From Erythroxylum novogranatense (lineage: Eukaryota > Streptophyta > Magnoliopsida > Malpighiales > Erythroxylaceae): a DNA stretch of 64,000 bases. The notes below the pieces were generated by a model that was not told the origin of the DNA, searched no databases, and saw only the letters and a program-made list of their open reading frames with translations. The position numbers and the translations under genes were made by a program. Below, piece after piece: positions 33,837 through 47,548 of the stretch (positions within the stretch are counted from its first letter, which is position 1; each line of letters begins with the position of its first letter). Location of the stretch: positions 56,638,063 to 56,702,062 of the forward strand of contig CM057233.1 in the NCBI GenBank assembly GCA_029891385.1, in the 5' to 3' direction.

Positions 33837-36478
33837 TGTTGGACCTTGTTTCCGGAATCCAACTCAAACCAAAACCATAACACTTACTAACCTGCCTTGA
33901 TACCACAAATGCTGGGCCCCGATTCTGGAACCTATCCTCGGTACAAGAATACCATCTTACTGAAGCGTGATTCACTGAAATCTCTTCTTATTCTGCTACT
34001 AAACATGATGAGCCCCGAACTCGAAGTCCGATCATTGAACCAAAACATTGGCGTATACCACAGAAATCGCGAAGCTTACAATCTCATTAGGATATATAAA
34101 TACATATGCATAACCAAAATTCACAATCCAAAAATCATATCATAATCATAGATCCCTCAAGTAAACCAAATTCTCACTCAATCCGGTCCGTACACACAAA
34201 TGCGTACTTCCTCTGGTTATCAGCCATACATAATTCATTTACATCAAAGAATAGAATTTACAAGTCTCATGGCATACCAAGCCACAATACAATTTCCGAA
34301 TATACAAACTGTACCGATTCCAAAATTTCCAATGCCAATTTAACTTAGAATAATACAATATGCACACATATAAATCGAAACCTTCACTTCCCTTCACCCG
34401 ATCTTCTTCTCATCACCTGTGGATGGGAATGAAGGGGGTGAGCTTATAGCTCGTGGGTAACAGGTTTATAACGAAGAACAAGAAAAATCGTTGAAAAAGT
34501 TCATTTGTTATACGAAAATCATAATAAGTTCATAAAAAGCTTTGCTCCCAAATTCTCAGTCAAATCCGAAATTCTTAGTCAAGCTCGTAGTTGAAAAAGT
34601 GTAATTGCATAGTGAAAAAAATGTTGTCACATCAACACAACATGTTTATTCAATCTTCAAAACAAAATGCTCAATTTATGCACATACTTGACAATTCGAC
34701 GATGCAATGCACAAAAAAATGGCTCGAGAGTTCCGTAAACGATCCGGATAAACCGAAGTTAAATCTGTAAACTATCCGAGTTCGATTTCTCAAGGATCTC
34801 GTTGCCTCAAGAGGGCAACCGGGAGAAGGTTTTATGTCAACGTGCACGTGACTCCATCCGTAACTCTCTCACCCAAACAATACACATAACCATTCGTTCC
34901 ATGTTCAAAGCATTTTATCAAGGCTTTCATACTTTTCATGCTCTATTCTTTCTTTTCCGAATATACAAAATGCCATGAATTTTTCCAAGGCATGACATAA
35001 AATGTTCAATGCATTTTCATCTTTATTTTGAAATTCATCAGAAGAGTTCATATGTTGAAACATGTAGAAAGTTTACAAGTCATTCAATAGAAACAAAACA
35101 ATATTTATGAATTAATTGAAATCATTCTTGATTTGGGAGAAAACTTTAGTGGCTCATTACCAAATTATAAACATGAAACCCACCTGAAACGGATACATGC
35201 TTCAAAGATACCTCTGCCTTCCTTGATTCCCTTTATCAAATGCAAAATTCCTAGTCAAATAGGAATACAAATTAGGGACCCAAAAATCACACATTCACTA
35301 AGATAAATTCTAAACAAACCCAAACTCTGCCAAAATCCAAACATTCGGGTCACTTTTTCCATAAAAGTCCTCATTGTCTTACATTTCTATTCACTCCAAA
35401 AGTATTCAATTTGGTTCAAAAACTCGAAAGTTATACCCCAAACAAGTTGAGACTATCCTTACGCTGAAACAAGAATCTATACCCAACTTCTGACCAATCT
35501 TTAAGATTCTTATAGTCTGAATTTCAATTTCATTGCTTCATAAAACTTGTAGAACTTTATCTCTATTTTACAACGAATCAAAGATTGCCTCATTGGACAT
35601 CTACAGCCCAAGATATAACCAAAATAACAAAATTCATCGCTGCTGGAAACGAGCACACAAGTGTGCGCCGCGGCGAACACGCATGTCGCGGCGAACATAG
35701 GTTCGCACGTCGCGATGAACCCTTCCCCGCACGTCGCGGCGAACCAACATTTACTCGTCGCGACGTTGCTTCCCTTTTTCGCATGCCGCGGCGTATTCAT
35801 ACGCACGTCGCAACGTGCGGGTCTGGAGAACGACTCCGAAACCCAATTTCCAGCATTTTCCAACTTCAATCCTTTCCTTTTTCTAAATACAACACATCTA
35901 AACCTTAGATCAAGTCTCAAACTACATTTCTAACTCAATCAAACCTTAAAATCAGTCACAAATCCAACAACCCAAGGAAATCTAACCATTTTTACCTTTA
36001 AACCCTAAAACCACCGATTCTACTACAGGCAACCTATCTTTAGGTTTAATCCAACCGAAACAAGATTAAAACAAGCAAAGCTTACCCAGAAATGTCCCGA
36101 ACTTGTCAAAAATCGCAAGGATCGAAAATCCCTAATTCTCTTCCCTTCTCCTCTCTTCCACGGCTTCTTCTCTTCTCCTCTTCTCCTTCTTTTCCTTCTT
36201 TTCCTTCTTTCCTCTAACTCTTTCTTCTAACTCTTTCTTTTTATCCTACTTAATTGTCAAATGCCCATTTTGCCCCTTTCACTTAAGCCTTAGGCCTTAT
36301 AACCTTAATTGCCATGACCAAAATACCCTTATACATTCTTACCACTTTTCATACAACCAAACCATAAAATACATTCGACCAACATTTACATAGCAAGTAG
36401 GTCCAAAATTTTATCCATCAAACCTCATAATTTATTTAAATCATGCTTAATTCAATACGAAAAATTCAGGGGCCAACA
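33837..36478 (-). repeat. E4 3' LTR, 2.64 kb
   Basis: Pairs with 40071-42725. GC-rich cassette with repeated CGTCGCGACG-like motifs at about 35650-35825; GAGCT-TAT-AGCTC stem-loop at 34440-34452; a purine-rich tract on the minus strand around 36135-36240. Confidence 0.93.
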
Positions 36479-39400
36479 ACTCTCCCCCTCTTAAAATGAA
36501 TTTCGTCCTCGAAATTCTCTGACCGATAAGGAGTGCAGGATGGTCCTGTAATGTCCGTTTAACGTCGTTACTCGAATACTTCCTTTCAATTGACTGTGAT
36601 CAACAGACTCGCTTGGTCTTTCAATCCCTTATTTGGCCATTCACTTCCTTAACTAGTTCCTCACGATTTGTCAGATCACTCAAAATTTTCCCCCACTTCC
36701 TGCGTTGATAAGACCAATACCATAATGTATCAGTATTTCCTTAACATACTCACGTGTATCACATTTTGAATCCAAGACATCTTTAGCAGTAACACTAACT
36801 ACCCAATTTCATCGCGGCTTAGTCAATTCTTTGTCTTAACTTGAGCACACTTTGTACCTCATGTAAGCACACACCCTTCAAGGTGATATCCTCAAAGACA
36901 AATCATCTTTCACTAGACAATTTACATCACTTTAGTATCAGTACATTTGCCTCTTATGTCTATCTCACTGTATTCCATGTTCTTGACACGGATCTGCCTA
37001 ATTCATCCATTTTTCTGGAATCATTTAACATCACTCGTCCATAACATCTCCAATTCTAGTCTTCAATGATCAGTAGGCCTTACTCATCATAATACAATGC
37101 GATGGCTCTTTCTCTCTGATGGAGTATTCTATTGAAATCACGATAACAACGATCGTGATGCTTAACGTCAAATAGAACCGTACATTGGTCTCATATTACC
37201 ATAAACTCCACACTATAGACTTCAACCATATTTTTGACAATTAAGACTGTCGACAATTTAAACTCTCCGTCACTTGACATATTTCTGCTAGGACGTATAG
37301 CTTAAATCACCACTTGTACTTTTTTGACAGTCTCTTTGCTCAATCATCTTTACCGGTACGTAGACTTTTTATCTCAGTCACCCAGTATCCTTTTTCCTAC
37401 TCGAGCTCAAAATGCACATTCATTTTCTCTTTCTTGGAAGGGTTCACAATTTCTGAATCCTTAATTTGACCTTTATTTATATGAAATTAATCTTACATTT
37501 TCAGTTACTAATGGCACTTCATTTTTCCCTGAATTCGACTCCATTCAGCACTCTTTATTGCCCTTGATCTGATAACCTCTAAAACTGAATTCTTGTTTTA
37601 CTGCTATTGAATTCTCTATTCAATGCGTCTGATTACAACACTAGCGTTACCATTTTTGAATACTCATTTGTACAACATAAATTTCCTGTAACTCTATCCA
37701 TTGTCTCCATCTCGCATTCAATTTCTTCAACTCAATACGTACCTTAATTGCATGATCTGTATATCTTACACACAGTCAAAATATTTCTGTACATATAATG
37801 TCTCCAACTTTTCAGCAATCACTACAGTAGTAAATTTCACTTCATGAATCAACAATCAACCTATAAGGTTTCAATTGTCTCCATGCATACAAATTCACTT
37901 CATTTTACTGCGCTGATCCTTATCCTGATCTCTTATGCAAACATCATTGAATACCATTAAATTTTTGAATCCAGACGATATAAGTAATATCGATGTTATA
38001 ATTCCTCCAATTTTCTTTCTTTTTATCCCTCATACAATTTACTCATTTTTCATAAGTAGTCAAACTATTCTTCTCAACTCTGCTAATACACTTAACATAT
38101 CATCGAACTTCGCTTGAATCACTTTACTCTTCATTCTATAGTATTGTCAGGTAATTTGCTAACTTGAACCAGTATTGTCAGAATGCCATATGTCCAGAAC
38201 TAGTCCTGGAAATTCCTCCATTAACTGATTTCTCAATGAGGAAATCTTACCTCTTGTTATTTTCCAATCCCCAATTGTCTTACTTTTCTTGACTGAATTT
38301 CTCCATACACTTTAATTATTTGCAATTTTAGCTTCCTGTGCTTGTCACACCTTCATCGGAGAAACTTGCATTGCCCAAACATATTTACCCAGAACATAAC
38401 GTGAACCGCTATATTCCTCCTATTCGCAATTAATGCCTCCTCAACTTTAGGAATCCACTCACATTGTTGGATCCTTTACATCAATTCAAAAATACATACA
38501 TTCTCAGTAGTATCTTTTACCTCTTTTACTTGAGTCTCCACTAGGGATAAGACTCCAATACTCGCTTTTGAATCATTACGTACTCCCTTTTTATCAATTC
38601 TTTCATTGATCAATCTTCATATAAACCATCTGATCTGCTTAATCTAACTTAGTGAAGTTCTTCTGCAAAAGAGATACCATTCATAGAAATCTTTATCACT
38701 CACGTGCTATCATCATCACATCATCAGTTGCCTTTAATCCGTCGAGAAGACCATTTTCTCTCATCTTCATAAGATGATAATGTTCAAGTCACTCAAAACT
38801 CAATGGAGTAACAAACATACTTGTTATCGCATATTCTTGGATTAGCATCGTCATAGTCATGCCATTCTGTCCACAGATTTACTCCTTAAAATCACCAATT
38901 CATATCTTACACAATTGATACCTTGATCTTTACTAATCTTAGACAACCGTTCGCTCCTTCTTGAACATACTAACACCAATTTTATGCTAGTTTTTCCAGA
39001 AGTCACCGTTTCTCACGCTATATCATTTCATCATGGGTCCATTACCATATTGAATGCGTAAGGCTCACTTCCTTCTCTTACAAAAGCTTCATCATTTTCT
39101 GGGGCTACCGATTCATCAGTACTCTCCTCTCTTGTCGGAGAGTCGGGTGCAACTGATCTTTTCAGACTTATCGTTTCCTTTTACGAGGTGAAGTTCTTTA
39201 TTCTTTTTCTTAATCTCATTTATGAAAAAGATGGGAGCTTATACGCATTTGCGATTTTTCCCATACTCATTTCATTCGTCTCATACAAGGTCATTTATGT
39301 CTACTTCATTTCCCTTTCTCTACGTCCTTACTTCTATCTCATTTTCCAATTTATTCTTTATTTCATCTTCTACATGTATATCCTCAATCAATTCGAAATT

Positions 39401-40070
39401 ATTGGTGCACAATCACAATGACATTCTGACCTCAAATCCACTAATTTATTTTTGTTACGGATCATCAATTTTGTTGTATAATCGAACAACCACTTCGGTT
39501 CCAATTTCCTCGTCGTAAGATCATAACAAAGTTATGTTTCCAATGCACTCTACTTGTACACTCTACTCTCATCATATATACAAACAATCTATGGTAATAC
39601 CTTCGTATCGTATCTATAACACTTTCGAACAGTACAATATTGCCATCATGTTCAATCCTCCAATACAATTGCCTTGAATCGTTATCTGTTCCGTTTACCC
39701 ATCCTCTATTTCTCCTTTCTAATTATCCACAACTTTCCTTTTTCTCAGATCGAGACAGATGGACCAATCATCATTTCAAATTCAACCTATTGATCTTCCA
39801 TACATATATTTCTATTCTTTATCTCATCTTTCCAAATTTTTCCCTCACACATAAAGATTCATCATTACTTTATCCCAATTCATCACGATATGCACAACTC
39901 AATTTTCGTAACACATTACTACAATCAATCAAAATTCTTGTCATCCTAAGTCAAACAATCACTTTGGTTCCTCAAATTCTAACACCTCCAACTCCTACCA
40001 ATTACTTATGCGTGTAACCCATACACATGCGCCCATGCAAGATCATAATGTTGGGCTCTGATACCACAAA
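36479..40070 (-). pseudogene. E4 interior: remnants of gag and pol
   Basis: No open frame is convincing. Minus-strand traces in order: a gag start near 39195-39060 resembling the N-terminus of E2 gag (CGACTCTCCGACAAGAGAGG is shared in form), an RT trace near 38640-38670 (NFTKLD), and RNase H traces near 37850-37890 and 37680-37760 that align with the segments encoding ASRQLK and [11 protein letters not shown] in E3. The 5' leader is 39200-40070. It is AT-rich and indel-ridden, far more decayed than its LTRs. Confidence 0.65.
40053..40066 (-). other. E4 primer-binding site
   Basis: Minus strand TGGTATCAGAGCCC, a full initiator-Met match, four bases inside the 5' LTR. Confidence 0.92.
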
Positions 40071-42725
40071 TGTTGGACCCCGTTTTCGGAATCTAACTCA
40101 AACCAAAACCATAACACTTACTAACCTGCCTTGATACCGCAAATGCTGGGCCCCGATTCTGGAACCTATCCTCGGTACAAGAATACCATCTTCTCAAGCG
40201 TGATTCATCAAATCTCTTGTTATTCGCTACTAAACATGATGAGCCTCAACTCGAGTCCGATCATTGAACCAAAACATTGGCGTATACCACAGAAATCGCG
40301 AAGCTTACAATCTCATTACGGTATATAAATACATATGCATAACCAAAATTCACAATCCAAAAATCATATCATAATCATAGCTCCCTCAAGTAAACCAAAT
40401 TTCACTAATCCGTCCGCATACACAAATGCGCATTTCCTCGGTTATCAGCCATACATAATTCATTTACATCAAAGAATAGAATTTACAAGTCTTATGGCAT
40501 ACCAAGCCATAATACAATTTCCGAATATACAAACTGTACCAATTCCAAAATTTCCAATACCAATTTAACTTAGAATAATACAATATGCACACATATAAAT
40601 CGAAACCTTCACTTCCCTTCACCCGATCTTCTTCTCATCACCTGTGGATGGGAATGAAGGGGGGTGAGCTTATAGCTCGTGGGTAACAGGTTTATAACGA
40701 AGAACAAGCAAAACTGTTGAAAAAGTTCATTTATTATACGACAATCATAATAAGTTCATAAAACGCTTTGCTCCCAAATTCGCAGTCAAATCCAAAATTC
40801 TTAGTCAAGCTCGTAGTTGAAAAAGTGTAATTGCATAGTGAAAAAAATGTTATCACATCAACACAACATGTTTATTCAATCTTCAATACAAAATGCTCAA
40901 TTTATGCACATACTTGACAATTCGACGATGCAATGCACAAACAAATGGCTCGAGAGTTCCGTAAATGATCCGGATAAACCGAAGTTAAATCCGTAAACTA
41001 TCCGAGTCCGATTTCTCAAGGATCTCGTTGCCTCAAGCGGGCAGCCGGGAGAAGGCTTTATGTCAACATGCACGTGACTCCATTCGTAACTCTCTCACCC
41101 AAATAATACACATAACCATTCGTTCCATGTACAAAGCATTTTATCAAGGCTTTCATACTTTTCATGCTCTATTCTTTCTTTTCCGAATATACAAAATTCC
41201 ATGAATTTTTCCAAGGCATGACATAAAATGTTCAATGCATTTTCATCTTTATTTTGAAATTCATCAAAAGAGTTCATATGCTGAAACATGTAGAAAGCTT
41301 GCAAGTCATTCAATAGAAACAAAACAATATTTATGAATTAATTGAAATCATTCTTGATTTGGGAGAAAACTTTAGTGGCTCATTACCAAATTATAAACAT
41401 GAAACTCACATGAAACGGATACATGTTTCAAAGATACCTCTGCCTTCCTTGATTCCCTTTATCAAATGCAAAATTCCTAGTCAAATAGGAATACAAATTA
41501 GGGACCCAAAAATCACACATTCACTAAGATAAATTCTAAACAAACCCAAACTCTGCCAAAATCCAAACATTCGGGTCACTTTTTCCATAAAAGTCCTCAT
41601 TGTCTTACATTTCTATTCACTCCAAAAGTATTCAATTTGGTTCAAAACTCAAAGTTATACCCCAAACAAGTTGAGACTATCCTTACGTCAAACAAGAATC
41701 TATACCCAACTTCACCAATCTTTAAGATTCTTATAGTCTCAATTTCAATTTCATTGCTTCATAAAACTTGTAGAACTTTATCTCTATTTTACAACGAATC
41801 AAAGATCGCCTCATTGGACATCTACAGCCCAATATATAACCAAAATAACAAAATTCATCGCTGCTGGAAACAGAGGGCTCGCTGCGGCGAACACCCGTGC
41901 TCGCCGCGGCGAAAACACAAGTGTGCACCGCGGTGTACACGCACGTCGCGGAGAACGTAGGTTCGCACGTCGTGAAAAACCCTTCCCCACACGTCGCGGC
42001 GAATAAACATTTATTCTTCGCGACGTTGCTCCCCTTTTTCGCATGCTGCGGCGTATTCATACGCATGTCGTGACGTGCGGGTCTGGAGAACGACTCCGAA
42101 ACCCGATTTCCAGCATTTTCCAACTTCAATCCTTTCCTTTTTCCAAATACAACACATCTAAACCTTAGATTAAGTCTCAAACTACATTTCTAACTCAATC
42201 AAACCTCAAAATCAGTCACAAATCCAACAACCTAAGGAAATCTAACCATTTTTACCTTTAAACCCTAAAACCACCGATTCTACTACATGCAACCTATCTT
42301 TAGGTTTATCCAACCGAAACAAGATTAAGACAAGCAAAACTTACCTGGAAATGTCTCGAACTTGTCAAAAACTGCAAGGATCGAAAATCCCTAATTCTCT
42401 TCCCTTCTCCTCTCTTCCACGGCTTCTCTTCTCCTCTTCTCCTTCTTTTCCTCCTTTCCTCTAACTCTTTCTTCTAACTCTTTCTTTTTATCCTACTTAA
42501 TTGTCAAATGCCCATTTTGCCCCTTTCACTTAAGCCTTAGGCCTTATAACCTTAATTGCCATGACCAAAATACCCTTATACATTCTTACCACTTTTCATA
42601 CAACCAAACCATAAAATACATTCGACCAACATTTACATAGCAAGTAGGTCCAAAATTTTATCCATCAAACCTCATAATTTATTTAAATCATGCTTAATTA
42701 AATACGAAAAATTCGGGGGCCAACA
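40071..42725 (-). repeat. E4 5' LTR, 2.66 kb
   Basis: Pairs with 33837-36478. GC-rich cassette at about 41875-42085, GAGCT-TAT-AGCTC at 40666-40678. Several CTG triplets of the other copy are missing here (for example 40195-40235). Confidence 0.93.
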
Positions 42726-42730
42726 ATAAG

Positions 42731-43488
42731 TGTGTCGAAATGTATCTTCGTTACTATGTTGCTGATCAACCCTCTTCCTGGATCAATTTGATGTTATGGG
42801 CTGAATATTGGTACAACACCGCCTTCCAAACTGTCGCTAAAATGACCCCCTTTGAGATATTATATGGCCGTCCACCACCCACCATTCTTAGATATCTCAA
42901 GGATGCTAGTGGCAATCCATTAGTAGAGGCACAATTACTAGAACATGACGTGATCTTACGTCTACTTAAGGAGAATTTGAGACAAGCTCAAGCTCGTATG
43001 AAGCTCATGGCTAACCGACATCGATGAGAGGTTACTTTTGCTGAAGGAGACTGGGTATATGTGAAACTCCAACCCTTCCGTCAGCACTCCATTCGCCTGC
43101 AGCGACACCACAAGATGGGAAGAAGGTATTTTGGACCATATCAGGCCAATGCACGTGTGGGGGAGGTTGCTTACAAGCTTGACTTGCCAATTTCGACTCA
43201 AATCCACCTTGTTTTTCATGTGTCCTTGTTAAAAAAATGCCTAGGCCGACCTGATCAGCAAGTAACAGCTCTAAACATTGTAGACTCAACTTCTTCACTG
43301 GTGTTACAACCCACTGCTATATTAGACAAAAGGACTGTTCAACGTGCCAGCTCTTTAGTCGACCAGTGGTTGATTTAGTGGAAGGGTCTTCCTGCAGAGG
43401 ATGCGACTTGGGAGGACGAGGACCATATTTTGAAATTGTTTCCTACTTTGAACCTTGAGGACAAGGTTGTTCCTGATGACGGGGGTAT
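42731..43488 (+). pseudogene. E1 integrase C-terminus and chromodomain
   Basis: Continues the frame cut at 33836: EMYLRYYVADQPSSWINLML, WAEYWYNTAFQTVAKMTPFE and ILYGRPPPTILRYL. A TGA at 43025 interrupts before the frame continues VYVKLQPFRQHSI, RYFGPYQANARVGEVAYKLD, HLVFHVSLLKKCLG. A chromodomain follows (LVDQWLI, a TAG, then WKGLPAEDATWEDEDHIL). A G-rich tract (GACGGGGGTAT) at 43478-43488 is the polypurine tract. Confidence 0.92.
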
Positions 43489-43944
43489 TGTTGTGAATGG
43501 ACCATCAACGCAGAAGCAGCAGTAGCTCAACGTTGATGATGGACCCAGTGCTCCTCAAGCCCCACGAAGAAGCTCAAGGACCAGGATTGATTCTAGCAGA
43601 CTTCAAGGTTACGTGTGGGCTGCCAACTCAACTATTGCCACGTCCAAGGATGCGTAACAGATTCATGCAGTACATTTGAAGGGCGTTAGAATCATGCAGT
43701 ATGTTCGAGGGGTTCGTTTATTATGACAAGTTCACCAGAAAGTTGTTATGATATCACTATTTTGTTGTTTATCTTCTCTTCTCTCATCCTTGATTCTCTC
43801 TGTCTCTCATCTCTGTTTTTGAAACTTTCATTATAGCTTGCTGCGGGTTTCACGTAACCCAGCTGAAATCAATACAGAATCCAATTTCATTGAATTTCCT
43901 TGGCTCTTATATATTGTTCTTTACTGTTAGAAACAAACACAACA
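43489..43944 (+). repeat. E1 3' LTR, 456 bp
   Basis: Matches 2154-2612. Followed by the second GATTA copy at 43945-43949. Confidence 0.92.
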
Positions 43945-43949
43945 GATTA

Positions 43950-44328
43950 AAACCCACAAGCAAATGATATGAAAAGCATCAAATTTTTTATCCAAGTTAC
44001 TGTAAGCAAATAGGCATAGAAGACCACATGATGTTATGCTGATAAATTCCTGGAAATGTTAGCAGAATCTGAAGCCAGTCTCTAATCTTTTGCAAAGTGT
44101 TATGTAATTTGATTTCATATACTATTTTCGAGAAACAAATACAAGCAAGGGTACAGGAGAAATGGATGCTGTAATACAAATATAGGTTGCAGATTGGTGA
44201 TGGATGGCATTATGATAGCAAAGTCAACAAACATATCTGTTCAAACTCCCTTCTATCAATTTACACAATTAACTCTTGATACAAATACAAACAGCATAAA
44301 ACAACCGAATGTATCAGAAGATAATTAC
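43950..44328 (-). other. P4H intron 4, donor-side remnant
   Basis: Host intron sequence between E1 and E5. On the minus strand it begins GTAATTATC at 44328, which is the original intron 4 donor, now 8.3 kb away from exon 4. Bases 44329-44333 are the duplicated end of exon 4. Confidence 0.8.
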
Positions 44329-44333
44329 CTCCC

Positions 44334-44587
44334 TAATATGTCTGCATGGAGTCGTCTGGTCCATGCACACGTGACACTGGGTTGATGGCCATGAATGTGT
44401 GATCTTGGTGTGATCTTTCACGTGGAATCAGGAGGAGTTTACGTGCAAGCTTGGTTGTTAAGTTTCCTTAGGAATAGGACAAGTTGTTAAGTTTGTTTAG
44501 GAGCATGTTACTGTGTTCTGTTATTTTTACTTTGATACTCTGTTTTACTCTGTTACTAGTTTTTGTCATGTTCCCGTAGAGTAAGGT
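44334..44587 (+). repeat. E5 5' LTR, first part
   Basis: Matches 52155-52408. Interrupted by the solo LTR with AAGGT duplication (44583-44587). Confidence 0.9.
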
Positions 44588-47543
44588 TGCAACATCCCAC
44601 TACCATAAGGCAAATACCCGAACACCCGAAGGACATTCAAGTACATACCTTATGACAATGGTATGGTGGAGCAAAAAATATCCAACTTACACATGGCAAT
44701 CCAACAAACACATGGCATCATCTAACGCACTCAAAGTAACTAAATTTTAAAACCATTTAAATCCTTTCATTCATAAAGTTTACACTGATACCACCAAAAG
44801 ACTAAGCGTAAAAGCTTATATAATACCCAACAAAATGACAAAAATAAGGCTAGAACACTTCTGGTGTCAACTGACAAACCTCTTAGCCATATCTCTAACC
44901 AAAAGATTCCTTAAGTCCTGACTAAGAACTTGGTCTCCTGACTCGTACCTGAAAAGCCACATTGCAAATTTTGATGAGTTTTGCAAACTCCATGAGTGAA
45001 CCATCATTGATGAATTCACTGGATCATAAGCACACATTACATAATTCACAAACATTCATAAGCACATACATTTATGATTCAAAACTCACACAATCAGGTG
45101 TAACATTTAATCATTGCCAAACAGATCATATATAAACAAAAACATATGCATATGGGACTCACATTCGCTTCTTATTGTTGTGATGAATGCCTATCACATA
45201 CTTATATTCTTGTCAGCCCGTAGGCTCAATCGAATAGAATCACGGAGCATAGCTCTACGCACACACATATATCACGAGCAAAGCTCTACGGAAGCGCGCT
45301 TCATACGGGCAATTCAAGTCACAACGCTTTATCTCGAGCATGCATTTTATGAAATGCATCAATCTGAATATCGCATGTATCACAATCACATGTTCAACAA
45401 ATCTCATAATCATCGGACCTAAATCCGGATTCACATAACATTTATAATCACGTTTAGAATTCCATCGCAAACAAAGTCCCAATCAAAGCACTTCTAATAC
45501 ATTTCCAAATATTGATCTCCTCGGACAATTTAAGTCCGGAATTCATAATTAAATCGCAAGCAATAAAACAATATTGGAAGCTTAAACAAATCAAATTAAA
45601 TCAATCCTAGGAAAACATCTAGGTTGACTCACAGTACGCTCCAATAAGCTATTGCCTAGATGGTCCGGCAATGTCCGATTGGCGTCCGATATGCTCCTCT
45701 AAAATAGGCAAAACACATTCACAAATATCACACTTTGCACAATTGCACAATTGTTCTTTCATAAAAATATCAATGTATAGAATGTATGGACAATGCATGT
45801 TCAATGACAATTCTGGGGTGCAATAATGCGATCCTTATCAAAAATCATTTAGGAATCAAATCCCTCATTAATACCATGTATTCTTACAATTGAATTGGAC
45901 CAAACAATGTCAAATAATCTCATAGCTTCATTGACCACTTCAGATTTTTCCTATAGAACATATTCGGATCAACTTTCCATACTAAATTAGATCAGTTAAA
46001 TGACCAAATTAGACAAAACTTCATTCTGTAAAGTTGTTCCCCCATTTCGTAGCTTTCTAAGGACACCAAAATCGTTTAATTTGGATCAGTATACCAAGAG
46101 ATATCCTCAAAATATTCCAGACGGTTCATAAGTTCCAGAAAAATTTATACCCTAACTTCCAACCAAAATTTGAAACTCATAGAGACAGAATTAAAACTCC
46201 ATTTCTTCATAAAAGTTGTATCCCTATGTCTCTAGTTTACAGGGAATCAAGAATCACCTAAATTGGATCAGTATAGAGAAAGTTACGATCAAAATATGAA
46301 AGCGTGTTCGAGCTGTCAAAAGATGGGTACTCGTCGCGACGTGGGGAAAATATGAGGTCGCGACGAACAGCCCAAAAAATTGATTTTCTCAGGATTTTTA
46401 CAGCGTTCACCGCGACGAGATCAAGGGAGGGTCACCTCAGTCATGGCGAGGAAGAAAATGAACGTCGCGGCGAGGAAAAAATGGACGTCGCGACAAATAA
46501 ACAAAATAAGCTACACGTCGCGACGTCTGGTTCTGCAACTCGTCTTCCCCGATTTCTTTTTTCCAGACTTCTCACTTCTATACCCAAAACAATCTCTAAA
46601 ACTTCACTCCAATAAACTCCTAACCCAGTTCGAAACAATTACATAAGATCAAACTCAAGATTCATTCTTAAACATCAAAATCCGATCCTCACACATGCAG
46701 TTCCACTTCTACTGATAAACATCGGACAAGAGTGTTTGCATGTTCATTTCGACTATCCCAAAATCCGAGCAGAGTGTTTACAAATCTTCCAATCTAGAGT
46801 TCATTCAACATCGTATTAACAAATTCCTACTCTCAAACAATCATCTACTCTATTCAACACCGAAACCCACTTCTCTAACCTCGCATGCATGCCTACATTT
46901 CCAATCACCCAAGCATCAACAGACTTATAACAACACTAAAATATCTATGCATCTACCGGGGAAAACAGACCATAGTCACTGCATTGCATGAAAAACAACA
47001 CTTACTTGATTAAGCTCCAATTCCAGCAATGAAGTTCACGGTGAGTAAAGAAAACTAAGGATAACCGATTAAGCACTCTCTTGATGTAAGATTCAAAAGC
47101 CTACTCTCAATGTAATCACCTACTACACTGGAGAAGATGAAGGTAAACTCCAATGAAACATGTAATCGGCCGAACTCTTTACCTAAACATGTACCTATGT
47201 GGGTTAATGACAATTTGACACATGGCTCTAACATGTTCAAGTCATTTGTCACACAACAATTAGTCCACGAGTCACAATCGGATTGGTCCAAAAATAAATA
47301 TTTTTCTAAAATTCACTAAAAATCCCAAAATGTCTTAAATAATATCAAAATCACCAAAACACATTTTAATCATAATTAATAATTCAATTGTACCCGAAAA
47401 TGTCAAGGAATGCATGTACAATCATATAAATGTGCAAAAATGTGCATGTCACAATTAATAATGCATGATGTGCATTTTCCTAATTTCTCACAAATTCTCA
47501 AAATTCACAATTCTAGCCCTAGCATGGGTAACGAGATGTTACA
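44588..47543 (-). mobile_element. Solo LTR of a Tekay/Del-like gypsy
   Basis: 2,956 bp bounded by TGCAACATCCC and GAGATGTTACA with perfect target duplication AAGGT (44583-44587 and 47544-47548). No primer-binding site, polypurine tract or coding sequence is seen, so it is an LTR left by recombination between two LTRs. Minus orientation fits the TGTAACATC start of E3/E6 LTRs. Contains a GC-rich hairpin cassette (46318-46530; arms 46331-46340 and 46357-46366) and a stem-loop near 44997-45021 about 410 bp from its 3' end. Confidence 0.88.
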
Positions 47544-47548
47544 AAGGT

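Larger units (their letters stand above)
33837..42725 (-). mobile_element. E4: gypsy LTR element with decayed interior
   Basis: 8.9 kb, minus strand, inserted in E1 integrase. LTRs 33837-36478 (3') and 40071-42725 (5'), TGTTGG to CCAACA. Perfect target duplication ATAAG at 33832-33836 and 42726-42730. Primer-binding site at 40053-40066, polypurine tract AAGAGGGGGAGAG (minus strand) at 36479-36492. The interior is only 3.6 kb and has no long frame, but keeps faint traces of Tekay/Del-like gag and pol in order. Confidence 0.93.
2154..43944 (+). mobile_element. E1: Ty3/gypsy chromovirus, container of the main nest
   Basis: 5' LTR 2154-2612, 3' LTR 43489-43944. A perfect 5 bp target duplication, GATTA, occurs at 2149-2153 and 43945-43949, so everything between entered P4H intron 4 as one element or was inserted into it later. 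E1-derived segments are 2154-5671, 33753-33836 and 42731-43944. Gene order is gag, protease, RT, RNase H, integrase, chromodomain, as in Ty3/gypsy chromoviruses. Short LTRs and protein similarity group it with E5 (Reina-like is my best guess). All reading frames are broken, and 0.6-0.8 kb of early integrase is missing between 5671 and 33753. Confidence 0.92.

Noticed and set aside
35510..35933. Open frames of 90-136 codons in the E4 LTR, repeated at 41637-42180
   Set aside because: Same cause: GC-rich cassette in an LTR. The two copies are similar only because the LTRs are.
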